NCBI GenBank assembly: GCA_963969395.1
Contig: OZ017798.1
Span: 2,976,001-3,040,000 of the forward strand
Direction of reading: 5' to 3'
From: Pseudoscleropodium purum
Taxonomy: Eukaryota > Streptophyta > Bryopsida > Hypnales > Brachytheciaceae
Length of the DNA stretch: 64,000 bases
Below, piece after piece: positions 34,451 through 45,885 of the stretch. The first letter of the stretch is position 1. Each line of letters starts with the position of its first letter. The position numbers were made by a program, and so were the translations under genes. The notes beneath the pieces were generated by a model. That model saw nothing but the letters and a program-made list of their open reading frames with translations. It did no database searches and was not told the origin of the DNA.

Positions 34451-37400
34451 TTATTTAACCCCTAAACAACCAAACAACTTTTTGAGGGCAACATATCGAT
34501 GATGTATAGCTCACTACATATAGCTAACTTATCTTGCAGCATGATTGATATTGGAAAGGCAATAAAATTATCAATTCATTGGAAATTTAGCTCTTACATT
34601 TCAAAAACAATTTAAATACCATTAAGAAACATATGCATTTACAACATTAAAAATTTGGGAGTCTCTTCTTTCCATACTCTTGTTCATTTAATACAATCAA
34701 TTGCTTGTATTTTTTGTGTTCTTGAAGCCTAAAGTACTTAAATGAATGATTTAATTTTGGGTTGTCATTATTACAGAGGTTTGTTACTTCATTTCAATTT
34801 TTAAGCCAATACAAACTGTCCAAGAGCTTCAAAATTTGCTCCACTTCATTTTTACATACACTTACAAGCACATTAAATGAGTTCGAGGATTGGGTTCTGT
34901 AAATCCAACAAAATCTCCACTATATTTGGCAATAAGAGTTTTTTTGTTTAGGGTTTAGGGTCTTCAAAACTTTCAAAAGTTGTAGCTCAATTTCTTTCTG
35001 TCTCCATGTGTGACAAATCTATGGGTTCCAATCATTGGGTTCTTAAAAAATACTATCTACAAATTCTTTGCACCAAGTCAGAAACAATTTTCAATACACT
35101 CACTATAGAATTAAAAAAAAAAATATTTACTTGTATTCAAAGTATTGGTTTGATGAATACCTAAAAAATTCATTATAATTGAAAATTAAAAATAATTCTC
35201 TTTTTAAAAATTGAAACGGGTTCTTTTCTACTATATTATTTTTGTCCTCCAAAAAACATTGTACGATTTTGAAAGTAGTTAATGGTAACTATTTTGAATT
35301 TCAAAAAATGCTCCATTGCTGCTCTTTAAAGTGAGCAAGGAATATGACTCTAAGAAGTAGTTACTATCTTTATGAAAAAAATTTAAGAGACCATTTTTCT
35401 AGGAGACATAAATCTTTTTATAATCATGAAAAAAACAAAAAACGTTTTCATTAATTTCATGTGTTCTACGGTTTTTAAGAAAATGGAGTAAGCAAAATTT
35501 AAAAATTAATATTTTAATCATACTTCCTATCAGATAATTTTTAAAAGTGAAAATTTATTTGATAAAATTTAATCAGATTTGAGGTGAATTTACCAAAAAT
35601 ACTAATAAATTTAATGACATAAATTATGAAGCTACACATGAGAAAATAAAAATCAACACTTGATTGAAAGCAATGACAAAACCATTATTAAATGAATGAA
35701 TAGATACTCAAAATATTCTTTCAAACTAATTTTGTTAAGAAATTAATAAAGCAAAATCCTATTTACAATTTTTTTTTAAATGAATGGATTTTTTTTTTTT
35801 AAACTTATATTGTCTAATAGTATTAAAAAAATATAATGTTAGCAAACATAGAAAACATTACATTTCACTAATATTTTCTAAATTCTAATGTACATTTTCA
35901 TAAACTTAAATTTTTTTGTTAGGGTCAATTACAAAGTTTTACCTCAGAAAAGACTAGTAAAATAGATGATTTGAAATTAAAAAAATTTCCTTTCAGTAGC
36001 ATTCTATAATGCTTAATTCAAAGTTATGGAAACCCTCTAATGTACAAATTATTTGATAATGAAAATGTTCATTTGAAAAATTTGAAGAAGACTACTTTCT
36101 TGATGCAATAGGCTTTTTTTTTTATTATAGAAATTATAAGGAAACTTGAAAGGTGACTTACAGTAAGAAAATATCCACTGTAAATTATTAATGGACTGCT
36201 TATTTGAAAGAAATGAAAAACCAGCAATAAATGAGTCATTAGATGATAAAAAAATTTCATTTACATTCTTCTTCATAATTAAATTTATGGAGCAAAACCA
36301 TTTTGATAATTAAAAACAACTTAATACCATTTCATTATTAAATTTGTACAAGGTCATTCTACCAAAAAAACACTATAAACAAACATTAAAATAATAATTG
36401 ATTTCATTAATATTTACTAGTACAAAGTGGGTTGAACACATAGTTAATGCAATAAAAATTCATTCAGAATTAATTATTAAAAAATATTAATGAATTTCAT
36501 GATGTGAAATAAAAAATTCTACAATCACTTAGAAACCTAAACACTTAATTGATATAAATGAAAAAATCATTTATAAATGAATTGATAAATATAAAAATAT
36601 GCTTTCAAACTCTATTTCTATACAAATTTTCAACACCAAAAACCTTTTTATTCTTTATATGGAAAAAAATAATTTATTATTTTTACATTTGTATGATTCA
36701 ACTCCCTTGAAAATAACAGTGTTAATCAACATTATTTAAAAAAATTCACTAGTACTTACTTTTGATCTAATTGACAAACTAATAGTTGATTTAATAAAGC
36801 TATATTAGAAAGTTGCAATTCAGAGTAGACTACTAAATAGTTTGTTTCTCATATGTAACCATAAGATCTTCCATTCGATTAGTATTAAAATGCATAAAAG
36901 AAATTTCAAAAACTCTAATCGAACAAAATGCAAATATTTGCATTTAAAATAAAGAATTTGGAATTTTTTTCCACGTTGTTAGAATAGATTTTTAAAATAT
37001 TCAAATCTTCATACCTTCAAATTTTCATATTGTCCATTTTTAAATTTAAATTTTTAATGTTGAAGAATTGAATTGAGAGTCTATTTTCAAAATATTCTAA
37101 AAAGCACACTTCATTTTTTGTTATTAAATTTTTTTTAATAGACATAGATCCAAGTTTGAAGGACAAATTAAATCATTTATAGCTTCAAGACAGAATTGAA
37201 AATCACTAATCCTAACACTGACATTGTTCTAAAAAACAAACTATACTTCATTATTTTTTTTTAAATGTAAAAGTTTCATTCACAAATCAATCTTACTAAT
37301 TTTTTTTAAAAGATTCTCACATTGCCCGAAAACCAAGATTGATCAAAACTTGCTCATCTCTACTCTACATAAAATGACTCAAATCTTCTTATATACATAA

Positions 37401-37713
37401 AATCACTCTCAACAAGAAAATAAAAATTTTAAAATCATTTTGACTTCACGTAATTTTTTGTACTACCTAATAAAATCAATTCTGAACTTTTGGTTGTATA
37501 CCTTTTGCATCCATACACCAACTACAATAAAAATGAAATATACAAAAAGTTGATGTCCTTTCTCATCTTCACAAAAAAATTCAAAAAATTACCATGGAAA
37601 TGTAGATTATAGGAATACATGTAGAATCCATTTGAACCTCTTAAAAGAATTGAGAGTTCAAGTGTTAAAACTTGCATTCAAAAATAAATCCTACAACTTC
37701 TTCTTAAGAACAT
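34451..37713. other. Long AT-rich anonymous stretch
   Basis: Very AT-rich, with many A/T homopolymers and weakly recurring words (TGAAAAA.CA..AATAAATGA, CTTTCAAACT) near 35660, 36200 and 36540. These hint at an old tandem array I cannot delimit. No coding frame is convincing. Confidence 0.5.
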
Positions 37714-37970
37714 ACATTAAAAGAAATTTGGGGTCTCTGGAAGACTGCAAGTTATCAAGCTCTAGGAATGCGAATCTGACGTAGTCAAAAGAGTGCCACG
37801 TCATTGATTATTAGAAAAAATAAAAATTATTTAGACATTTTTTTGCATTTCAGGACTAAATTTTTTTTTTTAATAATATTTTTTTGGTAATTGCTAGCCT
37901 GATAGCAGCCACCAATATCGGAAACAAAACTAAAACAGCCCTATGGAGACTTCAAATTTCTTCTAATGCT
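37714..37970 (-). mobile_element. GCATTAGAAG-family MITE, copy 4
   Basis: It starts ACATTAAAAGAAATTTGGGG and ends TTCAAATTTCTTCTAATGCT. Like copy 1 it carries CTGCAAGTTATCA followed by a GACGTAGTC..GTGCCACGTCATTGA block, so it has the same orientation as copy 1 and the reverse of copies 2 and 3. Confidence 0.75.
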
Positions 37971-39440
37971 CCACTTGTTAGGAGGAAGAGATTATTCATA
38001 ATTTTCTCAGACTAAATCTAAATAAAATGAATCTAGGATTTCTAAATAGACAAAATTAAAAACTATATATAAAATAAGAAAAGAATGAAATTTCTATTTT
38101 TTACAAAATTATTTTTATTGTTCATTTTATTATATTATAGAGTTATTTGAATAAAGTATTTGTTTCAAGTTGTGATTGAAATATATGTATTGTTTCTCTG
38201 TACTTCAATTTACAAGCACAACAAACACTTATATATACTTTGCTTCTTTTAAATATAGAAAGTTTTGATTATTTACAATTACATTCAAATATACATTTTA
38301 AATATTTAAATTATATTTATATTTTGAATCATTTTAAATAAAAATTAAACTTTTTTCATAAAGATAAAAATAATTTAAAAATATAGAGTGTATTAAATAA
38401 AAGATGATGTAATAATAAAAGAATTAATCAAATGTATTAATCAAATGTATTTATAGAAATATATGGTACAATACATGATCTTTATTTTCATAATAAAAAA
38501 TAGAATAAAAAATAGAATCGTAAGCTTTCTCAAATAAAAAATATTTTTTGAAATATATTATTTATTCTAAATTACCTAAAAATTCAAATGCGAAATATAA
38601 ATTTTTATAAATGCCTAATATGATATTGTAGGTATAGATAATTAGGATAAAATGGATTCAATATATTTCTATAGTTTTTGAAACTTGCATAAGAAAAACT
38701 AACCATTTCTGTCAACAAAATCAATATCATATTTTTTTTTGGCTTACCATGGTACTTCATGATTTTTAACTCAAATCTTGCACTTCAATCATCTAATACC
38801 TAATCTACATTTTACAGCAATCAACAGTCAACAGTTTTTTCTTTCAGAATTAAGTTTTTTCTTTTACTTTGGTGTTAAGTAAATTAAATGAATGAGTTTT
38901 TAGGGTTAAATGATTTAAAGAAATAAAATATGATCTAATCATTGGTTAGTTTTAAAATACACTTCACTATCTTATCTACATATAGTTTGTTAGTATGCAA
39001 AATAATTTAAAAGTAATCAAATTATTTTTCCAAAATTTAATAATTACAAGTAAAGGAACAAATTGATAAAAAAAAAAAAGTATAAAATAAATATTTTTGA
39101 AATATTGTAGTATAGAAAATATAATATAATATAAAATATTCAAAACAAAAATACATTGTTTGTAATATTGTAAGGTATAAAATTGGAAAATCCTTGACAC
39201 TTGAACAAAAAGTATATGATAAACTTAATAATCCAAAACTTACAAAAACAAAAAAGTATGACGTAATACAAATATATATTTCACTATAACTAAATTCAAA
39301 TGTAAAATATAAGTAACTAAAAATTCATATTTGAATTCTAACTATAAAAATTTTGATTTTGAAGTCTTGCTGTCATTATAGAATTAAGACTTGTGATCCT
39401 GGAATTGATAGTCTCATAATCTTCACCTTCCATACACTAC
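37971..39440. other. AT-rich anonymous stretch
   Basis: No gene or bounded repeat visible. Short frames here are chance products of the composition. Confidence 0.5.
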
Positions 39441-39443
39441 ATT

Positions 39444-39639
39444 TACTATTACAAAACCATATTTTAGATGATGGATTTTAGGTGACATTTAATGTAACAA
39501 TCCATGTTTTTATGTCAAAACTAATGTCTGCCATAGCATCAAGACATTATGGCAGACATTAGTTTTGACATAAAAACATAGATTGCTACATTAAATGTCA
39601 CCTAAAATTTGTCATTTAAAACATAAGTTTTTAATAGTG
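39444..39639. mobile_element. CACTA-ended hairpin MITE, copy 2
   Basis: An almost perfect palindrome: TTTTAGGTGACATTTAATGT..CATGTTTTTATGTCAAAACTAATGTCTGCCATA, a short loop, then its reverse complement, ending TTAATAGTG. The arms run about 90 bp with few mismatches. It flanks the left side of the dioxygenase-like C-terminal fragment. Confidence 0.82.
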
Positions 39640-40165
39640 ACAAGGTAGTGTCAAGGCATTGGTGAAGTTCAAAAGTGATCAATACCTGGTTTTGAGGTTG
39701 GTTTAGATTTACAAAGCCAATTTCGAAGGTATGATCCCCATAATATTTCCTACTATTTTGAAAAAGTTGAGTATGTTGGAGTTTCAGATTTTAGATAGAT
39801 GGATTTCATTAATTTTGAACAAGTTGAAGATGCATATGCAAGTAACTTAACGTACTCATTTGATGACCCTCACAATAAGATTCATTGTCATTTGGATTAC
39901 AATTCATATGTTTATGGCATTTTTGCACTAGTGCATATTGAGAATGGAGATTTAACTTTGTTGAATGTAGCATTTGATTGTACTGGTGGAGAATTTATTG
40001 TACTCAATTATGGAATGTGTATTGATTTCAGGGTTGTGATGGAATAGTAGAAATCATATGGTGCGGCAAATTAGGTTTGCATTATACTCTTCCATCTACA
40101 ACATTGCCAAGACTTATCAAATTTGGCATGTCTATCCAAATTTCAAATCAGCTTGTTTTTGTAGT
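39640..40165 (+). pseudogene. C-terminal half of a 2OG-Fe(II) dioxygenase-like (possibly TET/JBP-type) relic
   Basis: The frame through 39661-40047 reads SIPGFEVGLDLQSQFRRYDP, then HCHLDYNSYVYGIFALV, then DCTGGEFIVLNYGMCIDFR. After a frameshift near 40030 come GLHYTLPS and RLIKFGMSIQIS. HxD followed by Asn, YG, AL, D..GGxF, a later His and a following basic residue is the layout of double-stranded beta-helix 2-oxoglutarate/Fe(II) oxygenases. It is most like the TET/JBP enzymes that oxidise thymine or 5-methylcytosine in DNA, which in fungi ride on transposons. Only the longest piece (39799-40047) is open. The N-terminal half lies on the other strand beyond the hairpin MITE at 40181-40375. Dioxygenase fold: moderate confidence. 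TET/JBP subfamily: tentative. Confidence 0.5.
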
Positions 40166-40180
40166 GTAGAGAGCAACAAC

Positions 40181-40375
40181 CACTATAAGAAATCCATATT
40201 TTAGATGATGTATTTTAAGTGACATTTAATGTAACAACCCATGTTTTTATGTCAAAAAAACGTCCACCATAATGTTTTGACGTTATGGCAGACGTTATTT
40301 TGACATAAAAACATAGGTTGTTACATTAAATGTCACTTAAAATACGTCATCTACAACATGGGTTTCTTATAGTAT
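40181..40375. mobile_element. CACTA-ended hairpin MITE, copy 3
   Basis: Begins CACTATAAGAAATCCATATT and ends GGGTTTCTTATAGTA, with the same arms as copy 2 (GTGACATTTAATGTAACAACC, ATGTTTTTATGTCAAAA, ACGTC). It lies exactly between the C-terminal and N-terminal pieces of the dioxygenase-like relic. Confidence 0.82.
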
Positions 40376-40377
40376 GT

Positions 40378-40855
40378 AGTTTTTGTGATGGTTGATACCT
40401 CCCAAATATATGTGGTGTAGTGTTGTATCCTACTCTCCACCTCAAAGCCTTCATGCAACCATTTCTATCTTAGTGCACTCCATTTCTTGAAATCTCACTG
40501 ACTTTGTATTCAACCTCAATTAAAATGTGTGTAATTTTTTCGAATTCCATGTATTTGTCCACTATCATATCATCAAATGGTGTAAAACAAACAACCAACA
40601 CAACTTCATTTGTAGCTTTATCAACAATAGATACTTTGTCATAACTCAACTATTTATAATGAGGGGAACATGTGTTTAGCAAAGTCTTGTTTAATGTCAT
40701 TGCTTCCTCATTCCTCCACCTTTCAACATATACGACTGGTTAGGAATGTTGCCATGCACTTGATGTATAAGCCTCTCTTGCTGCTCTGTCCCCTGAAAGT
40801 GTGAACCTTCATCTTCCTTTGCTTGTTTTCTCTTCCCTCTTTTGGTCTTCTGCAT
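40378..40855 (-). pseudogene. N-terminal half of the same dioxygenase-like relic
   Basis: Minus-strand reading from an ATG at 40855 begins with a basic stretch (MQKTKRGKRKQAKEDEGS), nuclear-localisation-like. After a frameshift near 40730 it continues in one frame for about 115 codons with two stops: VERWRNEEAMTLNKTLLN, YDKVSIVDKATNEVVLVVCF, DKYMEFEKITHILIE, then DRNGCMKALRWRVGYNTTPH and IFGRYQPS. The order (a phrase like IVDK..NEVVLVV, then RNG.MKAL..RVGY) resembles the region before the catalytic core of fungal TET/JBP-like proteins as I remember them. It points toward the C-terminal half, but that half is flipped. This is an inference from motif order and adjacency. Confidence 0.45.
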
Positions 40856-42176
40856 CTTGTAGTTCCAAAACAAAAAAATTAAAAGAATTTTTCATCCTAT
40901 AATTTGACTACAAACAAATTTTAAAAAATTATTAATAAATCTATTGATTATTTTTAAAGATTGAAATAAAAAAGCTAAAAATTAACAGAGTATAATACAC
41001 ATATGAAACAGAGTATTTAGATAAAAAAAAATTATAATAAAAAATATTTTAGATTTAAGTATAAAGTTACAAACTAACTAAAACCAATAATTTTAAAAAT
41101 GAATAAAATTTAAAAACAACAATCAATTACATAAGTAACATAACATACAAATTAATTTTGTAAGATAAAAATGCAATTCATTGTTGGAATTATAAAGAAC
41201 TTTTAACTTCAATAATTGAATATTATAATCAACAATTTACATAAAAAGAACTTCATGACAACAAGATGAACAAGCGGTTGAAGCTTAATGCAAATAGTCT
41301 AGTTATCAATACACCTTCAATAATTTATACACGTAACAAACATTATAAATTTAGTTTTACATTTACAATGAATCCATAAAAACAGTAATGCAGAGAATAA
41401 TGACAATTTATAAAGTTTCAAAAACTCTACAAAATAATAATTTGTAAAAATACTATAGCCAGAACAAAGTCCCTCTTTCTTTCTCCTTCTATTTTAACTT
41501 TCTTCCTACAAAATTGTGAGGTAGTTGTCCTCATCTAAGAGAGTTGTTTGTTTCTCCTATTTGAACTTCCTCTCTAAAAAACGTAAGGTAGTTATCTTCA
41601 TATAAAGTAGTTGTTTGTTTTCTTATAACTAAATATATTAATCATAAATCAATTGTGTAATAATTGAACACAAATATGAAATTTGAACTTCACCTAACTT
41701 GATGGAAGAAGAACATACAATTGAAAGAATGATTTATAATGTTTTTATATGATAGCACATGTGCTACTCATCTACAACTTCCAATTGAATAATAACTACA
41801 AAATCTTCTTGCTTACAAGTGCACGGTTGCTATTCTAAACATCTCACAAAAATTGCAACAAAATCAAGAACTTCAGAATTAAGTGACTATGGCTTAGCAA
41901 TAAGTGGTTGTTGTTTCAGAAACCATATAAAAATTGCAAGAAGATGGAAGACTTGTAAAATGATAGCCAAAGTCAAATCTTTAGTAATGCAATAACTACA
42001 CTTCACAAGTCTCAATCAAAGTTAACATCAAATACCATTCAATAATGCAGTTACAACACTTGAAAAGTCTCAATCAAATACAACATCAAGTACTACATAT
42101 TTTAAACTTATGGGCTTTGTACTTTATAACTAGTGACAAAAATTGATGAAATGAAAATTTACTTATAAGTAAATTG

Positions 42177-42178
<2 letters not shown>
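40856..42178. other. AT-rich intergenic DNA with short direct repeats
   Basis: Two ~75-bp units at about 41490-41640 share TTTCTTCCTACAAAATTGTGAGGTAGTTGTC..AGTTGTTTGTTT. Two more at 41985-42110 share CACTTCACAAGTCTCAATCAAA..AACATCAA, echoed at 42840-42950. Non-coding. Confidence 0.55.

Positions 42179-42229
<51 letters not shown>
42179..42229. repeat. (AT)n microsatellite
   Basis: About 25 uninterrupted AT dinucleotides. Such runs can extrude as cruciforms and are length-variable. Confidence 0.97.
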
Positions 42230-42234
<5 letters not shown>

Positions 42235-43790
42235 TACAATTTTTAGACTTTTACATAACTATTGATTTTAGTTCCTAACAACTTAGTGTAGTATTAAAAT
42301 TATTCTTGAAAAGAAATATGTCCTTCAAAGACTTGATTTTCAATGAATCAAACTTACTAATTCATAAAGGTTTAGTCTTTATAAATTTAAGTTTTTTATA
42401 AATTTTATTGATAAAAAATTTTATAATTTTTTTCACTCAACACTCTAAATTTTATATCACTTTTACAATTTTAAATTTATTACATTTTATTTTGTAATTT
42501 TTATTATTATTGTTGCAAAAAATAAATATAAATCAATAGAAGTAATAGAAAAGATTTTTAAATATTAATTATTTAATTTTTATCATTTATTTTGCAAGAA
42601 AAAAATTGTAAATTAGATAAATAACAAAAAAGAGTCTAAATTATTTGAATTCTTTTCAATAGTTACAAGTAGAAATAGAGATTATTGTTAAAAATTATAA
42701 AATAGTCTTTTCTTTTTAACACCTAAAATGACAATAAAAAAGACCTTCAGGTCAAATTGGTCCATAAAAAAAAATTATTTATTTTATTAATACTTAAAAT
42801 TTTAGTCTTTTCTAGTAGTGGAATAATATATATTTTTTCACTTCACTTCACAAGTCTCTTTCAGACATAATATTAAATCCCTTTAATGATGCATTAATAA
42901 TACTTTAAAAGTTTCATTTAGTTAAAATATAAAGTATTAAACATTTGGACATTGGACACCATTTAAACATAAGACACCATCGCCATGGCATAGGCAATGA
43001 TGATAGGCAGGGATTCTAGACTCCAACAAGAGAAAGGAGCGTGGTGTCAATTACTTCAAGGGAAAGGGGTGCATGTGCTAGATTTAAGTGAACCACCCTT
43101 CTACAAAAGCTTGTGAGTTTCCCCTTCATTTAATTGATTGCTCTAATTTCTAATGACAGTGCCATAATTGAAGACAACTTCTAATTTTGCTTCGACTACT
43201 CGGTCTTTATATTTGTTGGATGTGTGTACAAGATATGCAACAACCGAATGTGCAGAGCGCCCAGGTTCTCTTACTCAATGAAGATTTCATTGCTTCCTCA
43301 CATTTTTCTTGTTAGCAAATTCTCTTGTGGTTATAGAAGGATTTGCTCCATCTATTTGGGAGGGATTACGGTTTCTTGTAACAATTTTTGTTTCACAATG
43401 AGACCTAAAGGACAGTGACTATCCCCTTGGGTGACGATATAGGTTAATATATGGAGGCCCAATTTCCTCTTTAATTCGTGGCTTCACTATTTTTCTCAAA
43501 TACAATAATACAAATTGTGCTTTATAAAACACCTTAGACAAATTTTGATTATGAGAGGCATCTTCTAATTCATTGCATAAGTATGAGAACAAGTGCCCTT
43601 CATTGTGATTATTCTGAAGAACAGTGAATTGTTGGACATGTTTCCGGGTTTTGGTGATGTATTGGACGTCCGACGTCCTATGTCCAACATTGTTTAAGAC
43701 AAATGTTAAGTAAGGGTGACAACTCGTCGAGTAAGGGTAAATTTTTTTATCCCTTGGTAAATGAAATTAGCTTAGGTGGCTCACTTTACG
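42230..43790. other. AT-rich intergenic DNA
   Basis: No gene seen. A short palindromic word GGACGTCCGACGTCC occurs near 43667 within GTATTGG...ATGTCC. The frame at 43224-43418 is unrecognised. Confidence 0.5.
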
Positions 43791-43799
43791 AACTAATGT

Positions 43800-44100
43800 G
43801 GAATGCCAAAACCACATCAGCTAGGGCGACTGAGGTGGAGAAGGGGCAACTATGAATAGAGGGGTGATTGTGGGTAGGTGAAAGGGCAACTACAGGTGAA
43901 GGGACGACTGCGTGTGAAATGGCAAACGGGTGGAGGTGGAGGGGCAACTGTAGATGGGTGAAGAAAGACCGCAAGTGGATGAAGAGGCGACCTTAGATAG
44001 TGAAGGGATGACCACGTGTAGAGAAGGAGTGATAGAATGTGAAAGGCAACTACGGATAGGAAAGGGGCAAGTGCATGAAGGGGCGACTACATGTGCTATA
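43800..44100 (+). repeat. G-rich minisatellite, about ten degenerate 25-30 bp units
   Basis: Repeated word GAAGGGGCGACTACGGGTAGGTG with variants (AGGGGCAACT, GAGGCGACCT, AAGGGATGACCACG, AAAGGCAACTACGG). The two opposing small frames across it are repeat artefacts. Confidence 0.8.
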
Positions 44101-44159
44101 GTAAGAAAAAAAATCCAATTTCCTTCAAATTCAATTTCTTTTAGAAAATCATAAATTAT

Positions 44160-45885
44160 AGAAATTAGGTAGGAACATGATAAAGAAGAATCTTTGCAAA
44201 TTGAAAGTTATATAAAGAATCCAAAGACCTCACTTAAATTTTTTTGTTTAATTTTAATTTTAAATATCAACATGATAAATAATGCATGATTACAAAGCTA
44301 GAATCTTTGAGAGTTGCAAAATATAAAAGACATTCATTTTTATTTATTATTTTAGAAATCAATATGACAAATCAAATATAATTAGAAAGAATCTTGGAGA
44401 ATTGAAAATATTAAAATTTAAAATTTTTATTCAATTCTCTACCTTTTAAAAAAATTTCAATCAATATAGCAAAAAATACTTGAGTAGATGAATCATTGAG
44501 ACTGCCAAAAAGAAATGACAATCATGGTTTTTTCTATAATTTCATTTGTTAAGAAAAAAAGAATTGTTGAGAATTCCAAAAAGAAATGACAAAGCTCTAA
44601 TTTAAATCTCCATCTATTAGTTTTCATTCTAAAATAAAATTGACAAATAATTCACAATTAGAAAGACTTTTAAGAAGTTCAAAGAAATAAACAAGATAAT
44701 TCTTATTTAAATATCCACTTTTTATTTTTTAGGATAAAAAATCAATGTAAAAATCAATACATCAGAAGGATGATTCTTCGTGAATTGAAAAATGTAATTG
44801 GACACTTTCTTATTTCAATCTCTAATCCCCTATGTAAATTTTATTTTAAAATCAAAGTGACAAAAAATACACGAGTAGAATTATTCATTGAGAATTGCAA
44901 TAAATGAGTAGGAATTTTAAAATTTTAAATCTCCATCTTTTATTTTTTATCTTAAAAATCAACTAATATGACAAATTATTCAATTTAATAGGAGTGTAAG
45001 AGAATTTGCAAAAATTACATTGAAATTTTTTTCATCTATTTTACATAAATTTATTTTGATTTTGAAATCAATGTGATTAATTATACGTAAATAGGATGAT
45101 TCTCTTAAAATTTTAAAAAATAAATGGAAGAGATCTTCCTTAAGATTTCCATCTATTATTTTTTATTTATAAAATCAAACTAACAAATAATTCATTATGA
45201 GGAGGGATTTTCAAAAATTTTCAAAAATAAATCAAGTGCTCTTACTTAAATGACCACCCTTTATTTTTTATTATAAGATCAATGTGACAAATAATACACG
45301 TGTAAAAATAATTCTTTAAGAATTACAAGATGTAAATAAGTAAATTCTTACTTCAATCTCCACCCTTCATTTTATTTTTAAAAACAATTTGACGATTAAT
45401 TCATGATTAAAAAAACTCTTTGAAAATAGCTAAACTTAAGTAAAAAAGTTCTTACTTAAAACATCATCATTTACTTTGTATTTACAAAATCAAAATAACA
45501 AGTAATTCATGATTAGGAGGTACCTTTCAAAATTGGAAAACAAGTAGAAATATCGTTATATAGATATGCACCCTTTGTATTTCATTTTTATACTCAGAGT
45601 GACAATTATTCATAACTAAGAGGAGTCTTGGAGAATTGCAAAAAATAAATAAAGAAGTTTTTGCTTAATAAATTTCCATTTTTTATTTTTTATTTATATT
45701 ATCAACCCAACAAATGATTTATGATTAGGAAGGCTCTTAGAGAATAGTCAAAAATTTAATGGAATATACTTACATAAATTATCACCATTTAAAAAATATT
45801 TAATTAATGTGACAACTTATTTATGAATCATGATAAGAAAGATTCTTTGAAAATTGAAAATACTAAGAGAACTTACTTAAATCTC
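44160..45885 (+). repeat. AT-rich tandem array, about 15-16 units of ~107 bp
   Basis: A degenerate unit carries TTGAGAATTGCAAAAA.AAA, then AAATTCTTACTTAAATCTCC, then TTTTATTTTTTATTTT, then AAAATCAATGTGACAAATAATTCATGATTAG.A. The GACAAAT anchor recurs near 44271, 44361, 44468, 44640, 44733, 44850, 44968, 45073, 45181, 45289, 45388, 45496, 45600, 45707 and 45811, typically 104-118 apart. The last unit runs directly into the reverse-transcriptase fragment at 45886. Confidence 0.88.
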
